The notes: a model not told the origin generated them from the sequence alone. DNA of 19,875 bases from Alphaproteobacteria bacterium (GCA_900772625.1 CAAHEQ010000060.1:1-19875), one strand, 5' to 3'; positions 1-7,875 are shown, counted from the stretch's first letter. Numbers and translations are program-made.

Positions 1-78
1 GCCTAGCATTAAAATAGCCAAAAGACAACGAATAATTGTATTTTTATAAAATAATAATACAATTTTATTTTTCAGCAT
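1..78 (-). CDS. Possible 5' end of an exported or membrane protein, truncated by the window edge
   Basis: An ATG at 78 opens a reading frame that stays open for 26 codons to the window edge. It starts MLKNKIVLLFYKN and continues with a hydrophobic stretch (IIRCLLAILMLG), as in an N-terminal signal or anchor segment. A promoter-like pair lies upstream on the same strand: TTGATA (131-136) and TATGTA (107-112), 18 nt apart. This would give a short leader of about 20 nt. Against it, the purine run AGAGAG sits only one or two bases before the ATG, which is too close for a normal ribosome binding site, and an AT-rich inverted repeat (35-42/56-63) lies inside the frame. No family can be assigned from 26 residues. 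Low confidence. Confidence 0.25.
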   Translation of the reverse strand, partial: MLKNKIVLLFYKNTIIRCLLAILMLG

Positions 79-257
79 ACTCTCTGATATGCGATGCCTA
101 TAAGTTTACATATGTATATACTTTAGATTCTATCAAATTATCTGAATATAATTCTTTACATGAAAACTACATTCTATGAAAAATGACACGAAAACGCAAC
201 TATAAGCTTTTCTTAAAATAGATTTTCAAAACCGTAGAATAAGTAAAAAGCTCGATT

Positions 258-1208
258 CTATGCGTTCTCATCACTTGAAAATGTGACGCGTTTTTTGTCG
301 ACCAACATCAACATCTTGTCCGCATTAAACATCGAAGAAACGCATTGAAAAACATAACATCCTGCAAGCCAGCCTGCAAACAAGCCGATGACTTTCGAGA
401 TAATCCCTAAAAATCCAAACACAGAGCCGATAATGGAAAGGCCGCCAATAGCCCCCACAAGACCGAACACCACCGCCCACATAGAAAAGTCAATGGCTTT
501 AGCGGGACAATTATTTAGACAGCGAAAGCACCCCGAGCACCCCATACGCCAATGGGGCTTTTTGTCCGCCCCAAAAGCGATGGCATGTGACGGGCAGTTT
601 TCGGCACACTTACCACAATGCACGCACCGAGAATTGGCCACCATACATAGCCCTGTTGTAAAACGAAAAACCGCATAAAACATCAAAAACACAACCCCGA
701 AAAATGCCAGCTTAAACAAGCTTTCCTTGGACTCTGGTTGTAAATTTGCAACATCGTTTGCGGCCGATTTAACCTGAGCTATAGCATTGTCAAGCACTTG
801 ACGGCGCTGGTCTTTTGTCATCTGAGATTGCGTCAAGAACAAAAATGTATCGGGCATTTCAATGGATGCTTGACGCGTGACAACATAGCCTTTGTCTTTG
901 AGCAACATACGCGCCATAAAAAAGCTTGCCCCACTGGCGCCACCATTGACCGACCAAAACAAACAGGGACGATTTGCAACCATGGGCAAACGTTTAAAAT
1001 AGCTTATCATATTAACTGGTAATCCAAAAAAATAAGTCGGCGACAAAAATAAATCCAAGTCGCTGGCGGGCATTACTGTTGGCCACGCCTGCTCTATGTT
1101 TTGTATCAAAACGATCTCGTTGCCCTGAGCCGAAAGCTCTTCTTTTGCTTTTTTCACCACCCACGCAGTGTTGCCACAACCCGAAAAATAATGTATTGCT
1201 ATTTTCAT
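258..1208 (-). CDS. EFR1-family flavodoxin-ferredoxin fusion, apparently membrane-anchored
   Basis: An electron-transfer protein with an N-terminal flavodoxin-like half (FMN loop FSGCGNT; SPTYFFGLP; SVNGGASGA) and a C-terminal double [4Fe-4S] ferredoxin. Two CxxCxxCxxxCP clusters are seen, at about residues 195-205 (CVHCGKCAENCP) and 224-234 (CSGCFRCLNNCP). This order is that of the EFR1 family. Unusually, a hydrophobic helix (about 165-185) separates the two halves and a long Gly-rich hydrophobic stretch (about 243-290) follows the clusters, so the protein is probably tied to the inner membrane. A TTG at 1214 is in frame, but the GGGGA at 1218-1222 is 9 nt from the ATG at 1208 and only 3 nt from the TTG, so I use the ATG (316 aa). 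It lies 15 nt after the Sel1-repeat gene and is probably cotranscribed. The redox partner is unknown. Confidence 0.8.
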   Translation of the reverse strand: MKIAIHYFSGCGNTAWVVKKAKEELSAQGNEIVLIQNIEQAWPTVMPASDLDLFLSPTYFFGLPVNMISYFKRLPMVANRPCLFWSVNGGASGASFFMARMLLKDKGYVVTRQASIEMPDTFLFLTQSQMTKDQRRQVLDNAIAQVKSAANDVANLQPESKESLFKLAFFGVVFLMFYAVFRFTTGLCMVANSRCVHCGKCAENCPSHAIAFGADKKPHWRMGCSGCFRCLNNCPAKAIDFSMWAVVFGLVGAIGGLSIIGSVFGFLGIISKVIGLFAGWLAGCYVFQCVSSMFNADKMLMLVDKKRVTFSSDENA

Positions 1209-1223
1209 TTTCAAAAGTCCCCA

Positions 1224-2990
1224 TTAGTAGCTATTCAAAATCTCTTTTCTATCCGCATTTGATGATGTCAGCGGCGTGCATTGACCATAGCTCAAATGCG
1301 ACAAATCGCCGCCTTGTATAATCAGCTGATAATTTTGTCTGGCTTCCAAATACGGCGCATCAGACATTTCATCGGCTTTTAAGAACAACGTTTTTGCACG
1401 ATCTTGATCAGCAACAACGCCCAAGCCCGCTGCATACAAAACGCCCAGCATATTAAGTGAGCGCGGATAACCCAGCGCAGCACCTGCTGCCGCAACGCTT
1501 AAAGCCTTGTTTGCTTCTGGCGCTTCTTCGAACGCATTCAAATAAAGCGTTGCCAGCTTGCAATAAGCTTCCTCGTGCTTTTGGCGCGACAGAGCATCTG
1601 TAGGCTTCATCTTAATGGCTTGCGCCAAGCGTAAAATAGTCAGTTGTTTTGCCTTTGGATTATCATACACTGCTGAAATTGCTGCATTCGCGACAAAGGA
1701 CGGAATGTAGTTCGACCTGTCATAATTCGCCAGTAAGAACAAATGTTTATTGCGCTTACCCCTCAGCGCACTTTCTCCCCACGTTTTCCAATCTTGCAAT
1801 TGGCACTCAGGCAAACCTTTGAATGGTTCCATAGGGTTATTCAGTGCTTCAATCGACATCGCCAAATTTTGACATTCGTCTTGCGTAAAACGTAATTGAT
1901 AAGGCGACAAATTATCCAATTGCTCTTTAATCAACACGTTTGGATTTTGGCACAGTTGTACGCATATTTGATTTTCGCGGTACAACAAAACATGCCGTTC
2001 ATTCACTCGGCGTACAATCACGGCAGATGCGCGAACATCCTCTACCACAAAACCATCCGTCACCTTATCGGCCTTTCTGACGTCATATTGCGTGCCGTTT
2101 TCGTCTTGCAATGTTGCCAAATCATCATCAATTTTCACCACGATAAAAGGCTTTGTACGTTGAGATTGGTACCACGACAGCACTTCAGGACAATCGCAAT
2201 CGTTCACGTTTTGCACCGTTTGATAAATGTGGGTGGGCAATTGGCACGATTGTAAACGCTTGAACATTATGTCTTTAACGTCCAAAGGACTGGCCTTTTT
2301 TTGATCCAAATAAAGCAAAAGCCCAAAATCTGCCTCAGCCGCAGGACAGCCTAAAGAAATAGCTTTCCATAAATATTTAACGGACAGGTCTTGCTCTTGC
2401 TCGTTAGCGCTCCAAAAATACAGCGTTGCCAGCGCATGCGCTGCATCTACATCACCCGCATCGGCCGCCACCGTTAGATATTGGATTGCTTCCACGACTT
2501 GATTTTGATTTAAGTAAAAAAAGCCCAAATCTGTATAAGCCTTCAGCACCGTTTTGTCTTCCAGCGTTGTCAGTTCCAGTTTATCTTTAATATCGTGCGC
2601 AGCAATGATTTTCTTTAAAGAGCGCTCGTAAAGCGACAAAGAGCCCTCATTCAAAGCACCCTGAGCCACCACATATTGCGCGGGCAAATAACCCAAGCTT
2701 GCCGACCGCTCACAATAAATGCCCGAATAGTCGTTTTCTGTTGACTGAGAACACAAATAAAACATCGCTTTGGCATACTTGTGCTGCGTCACATAGGGCG
2801 CCCATTCATTCCACGCAATCAGATTGTCATTAAAGCCGCAATAAGGATACACCCACTCCATTTGCTTGCGCTCGGCCAAGTCAAGCAACTTTTCGCATTC
2901 CTTTTTTACCCCCTCGCTCAGTACAGCGTGCGCCGAAAAAGATGACATCAACACAATGCTAAATAACAAAAAACTGCATATTTTTTTCAT
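1224..2990 (-). CDS. Exported Sel1-like repeat protein (588 aa)
   Basis: A periplasmic or outer-surface protein of unknown function. A clear signal peptide is present (MKK, hydrophobic core, cleavage after SAHA near residue 22). Two groups of Sel1/TPR-like helical repeats are visible: one at about residues 150-235 (for example YLTVAADAGDVDAAHALATL) and one near the C-terminus at about 495-545 (LGYPRSLNMLGVLYAAGLGV), the latter a textbook Sel1 unit. Between them, at about 280-350, lies a beta-rich stretch with many Val/Asp (VVEDVRASAVIVRRVNERHV) that does not look like Sel1. Cysteines are frequent along the whole chain, suggesting disulfides in the periplasm. The start is supported by AGGAG 5 nt upstream of the ATG at 2990. 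It is the first gene of a unit with the flavodoxin/ferredoxin gene. Sel1 repeats usually mediate protein-protein contacts; the partner cannot be inferred. Confidence 0.75.
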   Translation of the reverse strand: MKKICSFLLFSIVLMSSFSAHAVLSEGVKKECEKLLDLAERKQMEWVYPYCGFNDNLIAWNEWAPYVTQHKYAKAMFYLCSQSTENDYSGIYCERSASLGYLPAQYVVAQGALNEGSLSLYERSLKKIIAAHDIKDKLELTTLEDKTVLKAYTDLGFFYLNQNQVVEAIQYLTVAADAGDVDAAHALATLYFWSANEQEQDLSVKYLWKAISLGCPAAEADFGLLLYLDQKKASPLDVKDIMFKRLQSCQLPTHIYQTVQNVNDCDCPEVLSWYQSQRTKPFIVVKIDDDLATLQDENGTQYDVRKADKVTDGFVVEDVRASAVIVRRVNERHVLLYRENQICVQLCQNPNVLIKEQLDNLSPYQLRFTQDECQNLAMSIEALNNPMEPFKGLPECQLQDWKTWGESALRGKRNKHLFLLANYDRSNYIPSFVANAAISAVYDNPKAKQLTILRLAQAIKMKPTDALSRQKHEEAYCKLATLYLNAFEEAPEANKALSVAAAGAALGYPRSLNMLGVLYAAGLGVVADQDRAKTLFLKADEMSDAPYLEARQNYQLIIQGGDLSHLSYGQCTPLTSSNADRKEILNSY

Positions 2991-3125
2991 AATATCTCCT
3001 CTTAGCTAAAAAGGATATATAAAAAAGGTTAATAATTCAACAAAAAAATTCTTTTTTTACTTGATTTTGCAACAAAAGCCGTCTAATGTGAAATAAATAC
3101 AACATTCAACAAGGACTAAAACAAA
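2991..3125. promoter_or_regulatory. Divergent promoter region between the Sel1-repeat gene and the PAS/GGDEF gene
   Basis: The 135-nt AT-rich spacer must carry promoters in both directions. On the plus strand TTGATT (3061-3066) and TAATGT (3084-3089) are 17 nt apart and precede the PAS/GGDEF gene by about 36 nt. Toward the Sel1-repeat gene the candidate is TTGTTG with TATATA 16 nt further on, in the run around 3015-3042 on the minus strand. Both are partial matches to sigma-70 sites. Confidence 0.4.
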
Positions 3126-4037
3126 ATGACAAAGCAAGATTTATCTCCCATTCTCGGTGGCTATTTTCTGCAAATCACAGACACTTTTTTTATGACGCTT
3201 GAAGACGGCAAAATCACATACGCAAATGAAGAAGCCATCAACGTGCTTGCAAGCGATGAGGCCAAAATAATAGAACAGTCTGTCACAGACTTTGTCAAGG
3301 AAGAAGAGCGCGCAAGCTTTACAGAAAAACTTGCGAACTTAGGAGAGCGTACTGATTATTTTTCTGTCCATTTTGTCACTTCTTCAAATACAGTGCTTGA
3401 AATGCGTACACGCTTTGTGCCTTTGATTTTGAATGATAAAAAGCTGGTTATGGTGGAGGCATATAATGAAGCGCCTCTTAATGCACTCAAAGAAAAAAAC
3501 GAAATGTTAGAAGATAAAATTGCACACTTATCGCCGCTTGATTTAGAAACGCATTTGCCCTCGCCTATTTTGCTAAACGACCGCATAGAACAAGCCATCT
3601 TGCGTGCTTTGCGAGAGGCTCGAGGAAATCTAAACAATATCACATCGTACCTAACGGTCATTGTAGCCAATATCGGTGGCTTGGACGAAATTGCCAAAGA
3701 GTTTGGAAACGAAGCAAAACGCTATGTAATGGACATTCTCATCTCGCGCTTTAAATCCAGTATTCGCAGCGTCGACACGCTGGCAAAGTCACCTGAAGAT
3801 ACTTTTTACTTTTTATTCGAAAACATTCGCGACAAAGCCAACATTAACATCATCACGAATCGTTTGCAAAATTGCGTCAATGTGCCTGTGCTTTACAAAA
3901 ACCAATCGATTAAGTTTGCTATGTCAATGGGCGCATCGGTCTATCCCGACAATGGCACAAGTGCTGTAGCGTTAATTAAATGGGCAAAGTTAAATCCGAT
4001 TACTGCTCAAAAAACAGATGAGGAAACAAAAGCGTAA
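3126..4037 (+). CDS. PAS domain plus degenerate GGDEF domain protein
   Basis: A 303-residue, apparently cytoplasmic signalling protein (no signal peptide or membrane helix). A PAS-like sensor occupies about residues 10-115, and a short helix or coil (LKEKNEMLEDKIAHL, 121-135) links it to a diguanylate-cyclase fold at about 137-290. The fold is recognised from its landmarks: LETHLPSPILLNDRI (140-154) for the usual opening 'LTgLpNR..l.drl', and SMGASVYPDNG (267-277) for the 'SiGva.yp.dG' strand. The catalytic GGDEF signature is replaced by PEDTF (223-227), so cyclase activity is unlikely. An RxxD (R214-D217) remains five residues before it, the spacing of the c-di-GMP inhibitory site. I infer a c-di-GMP receptor or pseudo-enzyme rather than a cyclase. 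The start has AAGGA 10 nt upstream. The ligand of the PAS domain is unknown. Confidence 0.8.
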   Translation: MTKQDLSPILGGYFLQITDTFFMTLEDGKITYANEEAINVLASDEAKIIEQSVTDFVKEEERASFTEKLANLGERTDYFSVHFVTSSNTVLEMRTRFVPLILNDKKLVMVEAYNEAPLNALKEKNEMLEDKIAHLSPLDLETHLPSPILLNDRIEQAILRALREARGNLNNITSYLTVIVANIGGLDEIAKEFGNEAKRYVMDILISRFKSSIRSVDTLAKSPEDTFYFLFENIRDKANINIITNRLQNCVNVPVLYKNQSIKFAMSMGASVYPDNGTSAVALIKWAKLNPITAQKTDEETKA

Positions 4038-4038
4038 A

Positions 4039-4069
4039 ACTCTTGTCCCGTTTTTAACGAGTGTTTTTT
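4039..4069 (+). terminator. Weak rho-independent terminator after the PAS/GGDEF gene
   Basis: ACTC (4039-4042) pairs with GAGT (4059-4062). The stem can extend by TTG with TAA around one bulged base, and six T follow (4064-4069). The stem is short, but it sits two bases after the stop codon of the upstream gene and before a gene on the opposite strand. Confidence 0.5.
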
Positions 4070-4088
4070 AATAACTTTTGTTTCGGAT

Positions 4089-4208
4089 TTAATAATAAGT
4101 TCTTTGATAAACGCTGTCCTTGGGTGCAACAGGCGAGTTCATACGCCCACAGGCGCAAAGGCCACATAAAACGGCAACAAGCAATGCAACAGATAACAAT
4201 TTTGACAT
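4089..4208 (-). CDS. Small LptM-like lipoprotein (39 aa)
   Basis: A short gene starting at the ATG at 4208 with AGAGG five nt upstream, ending in TAA at 4089. The 39-residue product starts MSKLL, has a hydrophobic core (SVALLVAVLCGL), and a lipobox LCAC with the lipidated cysteine at residue 20. The mature peptide begins CGRMNSPVAP and ends in a Tyr-rich tail. The pattern 'CG.....P..P' shortly after the lipobox is that of the YifL/LptM lipoproteins, which in E. coli help mature the LPS translocon LptDE. In many alphaproteobacteria such a lipoprotein lies between argH and lysA, with tlpA divergent from argH. Here it sits directly head-to-head with the tlpA-like gene and neither argH nor lysA is present. 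The lipoprotein call is firm. The LptM assignment is inferred from the short motif and the neighbour. Confidence 0.7.
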   Translation of the reverse strand: MSKLLSVALLVAVLCGLCACGRMNSPVAPKDSVYQRTYY

Positions 4209-4235
4209 ACCAACCTCTTTTTTAAAGGATTTACA

Positions 4236-4778
4236 ATGAAACGAATCTTTCTTTTTTCTCTTTTAGCTCTTTTTATCACCTTTGGCAAGTCTTTTGACGC
4301 GCAGGCTGCTCAAAGCGATGTAATCGCGGTGCAATTTACAAAGCCCGTCGTTCAGCGTTCAATGCCGAAAAAAGCCGTCTTCTATGACGAAAAAGGCAAT
4401 GCAGTTGACTTAAATACGTTCAAAGGGAACGTTATTTTGCTCAATTTTTGGAAAGCCACATGCCGAAAATGCCTTGTCGAGTTGCCAAGCCTAAATCGCT
4501 TGCAAGAGCGCTTTCCAAAACTCGTCATCATCGCCGTATCCGAAGGCGATGAGTCAGCTGAGCGTATCAACAACATCTTACACAAAGAGCGCCGTTTAAG
4601 CGCAATTAAAGTCGCAACCGACAAAAACCAAGCTTTATTAAAAGCTTTTGATGGCGAAAAAGTCCCGCAAACGCGCCTGATTGATAAAAATGGTGATGTA
4701 GTTGGCTTTATAAAAGGGGCTGCCGACTTTGATGCAGATGCTATCGTTGAGCAAATCAGCGCACTTTTGAATAAATAA
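4236..4778 (+). CDS. TlpA-like periplasmic thiol:disulfide oxidoreductase
   Basis: A thioredoxin-fold protein of 180 residues with a signal peptide (MKRIFLFSLLALF, likely cleaved after AQA near residue 24) and so periplasmic. The active site reads FWKATCRKCLVELP, with the redox pair C76-R-K-C79 in place of the more usual CxPC. The cis-proline loop is V143-P144 (GEKVPQTRLIDKNG), as in TlpA/ResA proteins that reduce or oxidise exported thiols, often apocytochromes. The C-terminal part (GFIKGAADFDADAIVEQI) matches the usual end of the family. AAGGA at 4225-4229 lies six nt before the ATG. Its start is only 27 nt from that of the divergent lipoprotein gene, so promoter elements for each must overlap the other's coding region. 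The substrate is not known. Confidence 0.85.
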   Translation: MKRIFLFSLLALFITFGKSFDAQAAQSDVIAVQFTKPVVQRSMPKKAVFYDEKGNAVDLNTFKGNVILLNFWKATCRKCLVELPSLNRLQERFPKLVIIAVSEGDESAERINNILHKERRLSAIKVATDKNQALLKAFDGEKVPQTRLIDKNGDVVGFIKGAADFDADAIVEQISALLNK

Positions 4779-4794
4779 TCAAAAGGCCCACAAT

Positions 4795-5955
4795 CTAATC
4801 GTTGCTGACACCAAGGCGACCGATTTCCATTTCTTTATTGATGTGCACACACTCGATAAAGCCAAAACCCGCCATTAACATCAGCATTGCCGATCCGCCA
4901 TAGGAAACAAGTGGCAAAGGAATGCCAACAACAGGCAACAACCCCATCACCATTGGAATGTTAATAAACACATACATTGCAAAGTTGACGGTCAAGCCCA
5001 GCCCCAACAACTTACCAAAGAAGTTGTTGCTTCTCATTGACATTACAAAACCGTAGATGACAATCATCAAATAAACGCCTAACAAGAACGTACAGCCAAC
5101 CAAGCCAAACTCTTCTGCCAGCACGGTAAAAATAAAGTCCGTATGCTTTTCTGGAATAAAGTTCAAATGGCTTTGCGTACCTTGCAAAAAGCCTTTGCCA
5201 AACACACCACCAGAACCTAATGTAATCTTAGATTGCATAATGTGATAACCTACGCCCAGCGGATCACGCTCGGGATTTAAAAACGTCAGAACGCGATTTT
5301 TTTGGTAATCGTGCAAAAAGTGCCATGCTACAGGAATGGTGGACAAAGCCCCTGCTCCCACAATCGCGAACTTCCACCATTGCACACCGACCAGCCAAAA
5401 CACGCATACCGTCACGAAAATCAACATCATCGCCGTGCCTAAATCAGGCTGTAGTAAAATCAGCGCCACTGGAAAACCCAACATCAAACACGGGATAATC
5501 AAGTGCGATGTGTGGCGGATTTCCTCTTCATCCGAGCTGTGAAAATACCGCGCAAGTGCCAGCACTAACGTAATTTTCATCAACTCAGACGGCTGGATTT
5601 TAATGACGCCCAAATCAAGCCAACGCTGTGCCCCCATACCAACATGACCAAAAATATCAACCGCGATTAACATACCCAGCGACAGCGCATACAGCACATA
5701 CGCATACTTCATCCACAGCCGCAAATCAGACAACGCCACGACAAAAAACACAACACAACCCAAGCCAAAGCGGATTAACTGTTGCTTTGCCCAAGGCGAA
5801 AAATCGCCCCCCGACACCGAGTATAGCAACACGATACTCGTAGCCACAACGATGCAAATCAGAGCGAAAAATGACCAGCTCATATTCACAAGCTTGTCTT
5901 TCAGTGATAGCTCAAAATCTTTAAAGTAATTATTTTTTTCCAAAAACAGGCTCAT
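4795..5955 (-). CDS. rodA: RodA, SEDS-family peptidoglycan glycosyltransferase
   Basis: An integral membrane protein of 386 residues that polymerises lipid II into glycan strands in the elongasome, together with PBP2. The chain is mostly hydrophobic helices (about ten), with family signatures visible: the large loop with FIPEKHTDFIFTVLAEEFG, the earlier RWLDLGVIKIQPSE, and the C-terminal GIPLPLVSYGGSAML. These are characteristic of RodA rather than of SpoVE or FtsW alone, and the gene position next to mrdA settles the call. The start ATG overlaps the stop of the PBP2 gene (ATGA), with GAGG/GGAG inside the end of that gene, so translation is probably coupled. It is the last gene of the mre operon. 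It converges with the tlpA-like gene after only 16 nt, with no obvious terminator between them. Confidence 0.95.
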   Translation of the reverse strand: MSLFLEKNNYFKDFELSLKDKLVNMSWSFFALICIVVATSIVLLYSVSGGDFSPWAKQQLIRFGLGCVVFFVVALSDLRLWMKYAYVLYALSLGMLIAVDIFGHVGMGAQRWLDLGVIKIQPSELMKITLVLALARYFHSSDEEEIRHTSHLIIPCLMLGFPVALILLQPDLGTAMMLIFVTVCVFWLVGVQWWKFAIVGAGALSTIPVAWHFLHDYQKNRVLTFLNPERDPLGVGYHIMQSKITLGSGGVFGKGFLQGTQSHLNFIPEKHTDFIFTVLAEEFGLVGCTFLLGVYLMIVIYGFVMSMRSNNFFGKLLGLGLTVNFAMYVFINIPMVMGLLPVVGIPLPLVSYGGSAMLMLMAGFGFIECVHINKEMEIGRLGVSND

Positions 5956-7874
5956 AACTCCACCTCTTCAAAATCCGTCATACGCGTGTTAGCTGGCGTC
6001 ACTGGTTTTTCCTTGACTTGTAAAGCACGCGCTGCATCCGTCATTTTTTGCTGAGCCGTCAGCGAATCTTCAATTTCCAACTCCAGCGTTTGACGCAAAA
6101 TAGAGCTGGCAATAGGAGCCGCAGAAACGCTTCCGCCGCCACCGTGTTCGACAGCCACCACTAATGCATAGCGCGGATTTTTCACAGGCGCATAGGCCAC
6201 AAAAAACGCGTGGTCGCGATCTTTCCAGGCTAATTCGTGCTGCTGCTTCAATCCTTGTTCACGTTCGGCAAGCGAAATACGGCGGATTTGCGTACTGGCC
6301 GTTTTGCCCGCCATTCTTTGCCCGTCTACGTTAAAACGTGTATGGTACGCGGTGCCACCTGCTTTATTCACCACAGCCGACAAACCTTTTTTGACTTGCC
6401 CTAAATATGCGCTCGGGATGCCTAAATCTTCCGTATCAGGCAAGTCTTCTTTATCCTGTTTAATAAACGTTGGGTGTACGCGCTTGCCTCCGTTGGCTAC
6501 ACGCGCCATCATTTGCACCATTTGAAGTGGTGTGACGATTAAAAACCCCTGCCCAATGCCAAGGTTCATCGTATCGCCCAAGCGCCAAGCGTCTCCAAAT
6601 TGTGCCAATTTCCACATACGGGTTGGCAAAAGTCCCATACGCTCGTTATTCAACTCGATTCCAGTCGGCGCACCAAAGCCTAGATTCTGCGCCACTTCAA
6701 TAATTTTGTCCACACCCACGCGGCGCGCCACTTCGTAAAAGTAAATATCGCAGGAATGCTGCAACGCCTCCTCCAAGTTCAACAGCCCGTGCCCGTGACG
6801 GCGCCAGCAGTGGAACGGATGATCGCCCACGAACAAACGCCCCGTACAATCAATCTCAGTTGTGGGACTGACAACCTCTGCTTCTAAAGCCGCCAAAGCT
6901 ACAACTATTTTAAAGGTCGAACCAGGAGAATACCCCCCCAATGCTTTATTTGTCAAAGGCAAACGTTCGTTGGAATTAAGCGCTTTCCAAGTAATCGTGT
7001 CCATTGGATAGTTAAACAAATTCGGATCAAAAGATGGCGTTGAAACAAACATCAGCACCTCGCCCGTATGCACGTCCATCAAAATGGCCGAGCCTGATTC
7101 GTCTTTCATCGCCTCAAAGCCAATTTTCTGCAATCGTGAATCCAGCGACAACATTAAATCTTCACCCGCAATCGGCTCAATACGCTCCAATTGCCGCACT
7201 TCGCGCCCGATTGCATTAACTTCCATTTTACGGCTGCCAGCAACGCCACGCAAGCGTTCTTCAAAAAACTTTTCAATCCCTGTGCGACCGATGCGCATAT
7301 CGGGCAATTTTTGATAAGTTGCATCCGCTTGCAAGTCCTTGTCCGTCAAAAAAGAAACATATCCAATCGGGTGCGCGCTGGTCTGCCCCATTGGATAAAC
7401 GCGCATTAAGCTTTCTTCGATAGAAATGCCCGACAATGATGGATAATTTAGCTGAATAGCAGCCATTTGTTCGAACGTTAAATCTTCCTTGACTCTGACA
7501 GGCATAAAAGATGGGCGACGTTTAACTTCTTTTAAAATACGCTCAAGTTCATCAGGTGCAAGCGGCACCAGCTTTTGAAAGTTTTCTAAAGTTTTTTCAA
7601 CATTGCCATCCGTATTTTCAGCAGTCAAGATAGCTCGGAAAGTCTTGCGATTGCGCGCAAGAGGCTCGCCATTACGATCGAAAATCAGCCCGCGTTGAGG
7701 CGCTATTGGTTGAATAGCTATGCGATTTTTATCAGCCAAAGTCCGATATTTTTCGGCTTGCAAAACTTGTAAATAGAACATACGCGAAAAAAGCAATATG
7801 CTCGCGATAAACATACCAAAAAGCAAGATCTTGGCTCTGTGTTTGATTTGGGGAACGCCGTCTGACTGCCACAT
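5952..7874 (-). CDS. mrdA: Penicillin-binding protein 2 (elongation transpeptidase)
   Basis: The class B PBP of cell elongation: one N-terminal membrane helix (about 15-33), a dimerisation/pedestal region (about 60-230), and a C-terminal transpeptidase. It crosslinks peptidoglycan made by RodA. The catalytic motif is S319-T-F-K322 (GGYSPGSTFK), and the second motif is S374-C-D376 (HSCDIYFYEV), the usual PBP2 form. The third motif, normally KTG, reads K524-T-A526 (MAGKTASTQIRRIS): the codon is GCC, so this is a real Gly-to-Ala change in the read sequence. Length (640 aa) is normal. GAGG lies six nt before the ATG. The start is one nt after the mreD stop, and its own stop overlaps the rodA start. 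The identity is firm; the effect of KTA on beta-lactam affinity is open. Confidence 0.95.
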   Translation of the reverse strand: MWQSDGVPQIKHRAKILLFGMFIASILLFSRMFYLQVLQAEKYRTLADKNRIAIQPIAPQRGLIFDRNGEPLARNRKTFRAILTAENTDGNVEKTLENFQKLVPLAPDELERILKEVKRRPSFMPVRVKEDLTFEQMAAIQLNYPSLSGISIEESLMRVYPMGQTSAHPIGYVSFLTDKDLQADATYQKLPDMRIGRTGIEKFFEERLRGVAGSRKMEVNAIGREVRQLERIEPIAGEDLMLSLDSRLQKIGFEAMKDESGSAILMDVHTGEVLMFVSTPSFDPNLFNYPMDTITWKALNSNERLPLTNKALGGYSPGSTFKIVVALAALEAEVVSPTTEIDCTGRLFVGDHPFHCWRRHGHGLLNLEEALQHSCDIYFYEVARRVGVDKIIEVAQNLGFGAPTGIELNNERMGLLPTRMWKLAQFGDAWRLGDTMNLGIGQGFLIVTPLQMVQMMARVANGGKRVHPTFIKQDKEDLPDTEDLGIPSAYLGQVKKGLSAVVNKAGGTAYHTRFNVDGQRMAGKTASTQIRRISLAEREQGLKQQHELAWKDRDHAFFVAYAPVKNPRYALVVAVEHGGGGSVSAAPIASSILRQTLELEIEDSLTAQQKMTDAARALQVKEKPVTPANTRMTDFEEVEL

Positions 7875-7875
7875 T

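Noticed and set aside
6722..6790. SCD in PBP2 as a damaged SxN motif
   Set aside because: S-x-D is the normal form of the second motif in the PBP2 elongation class.
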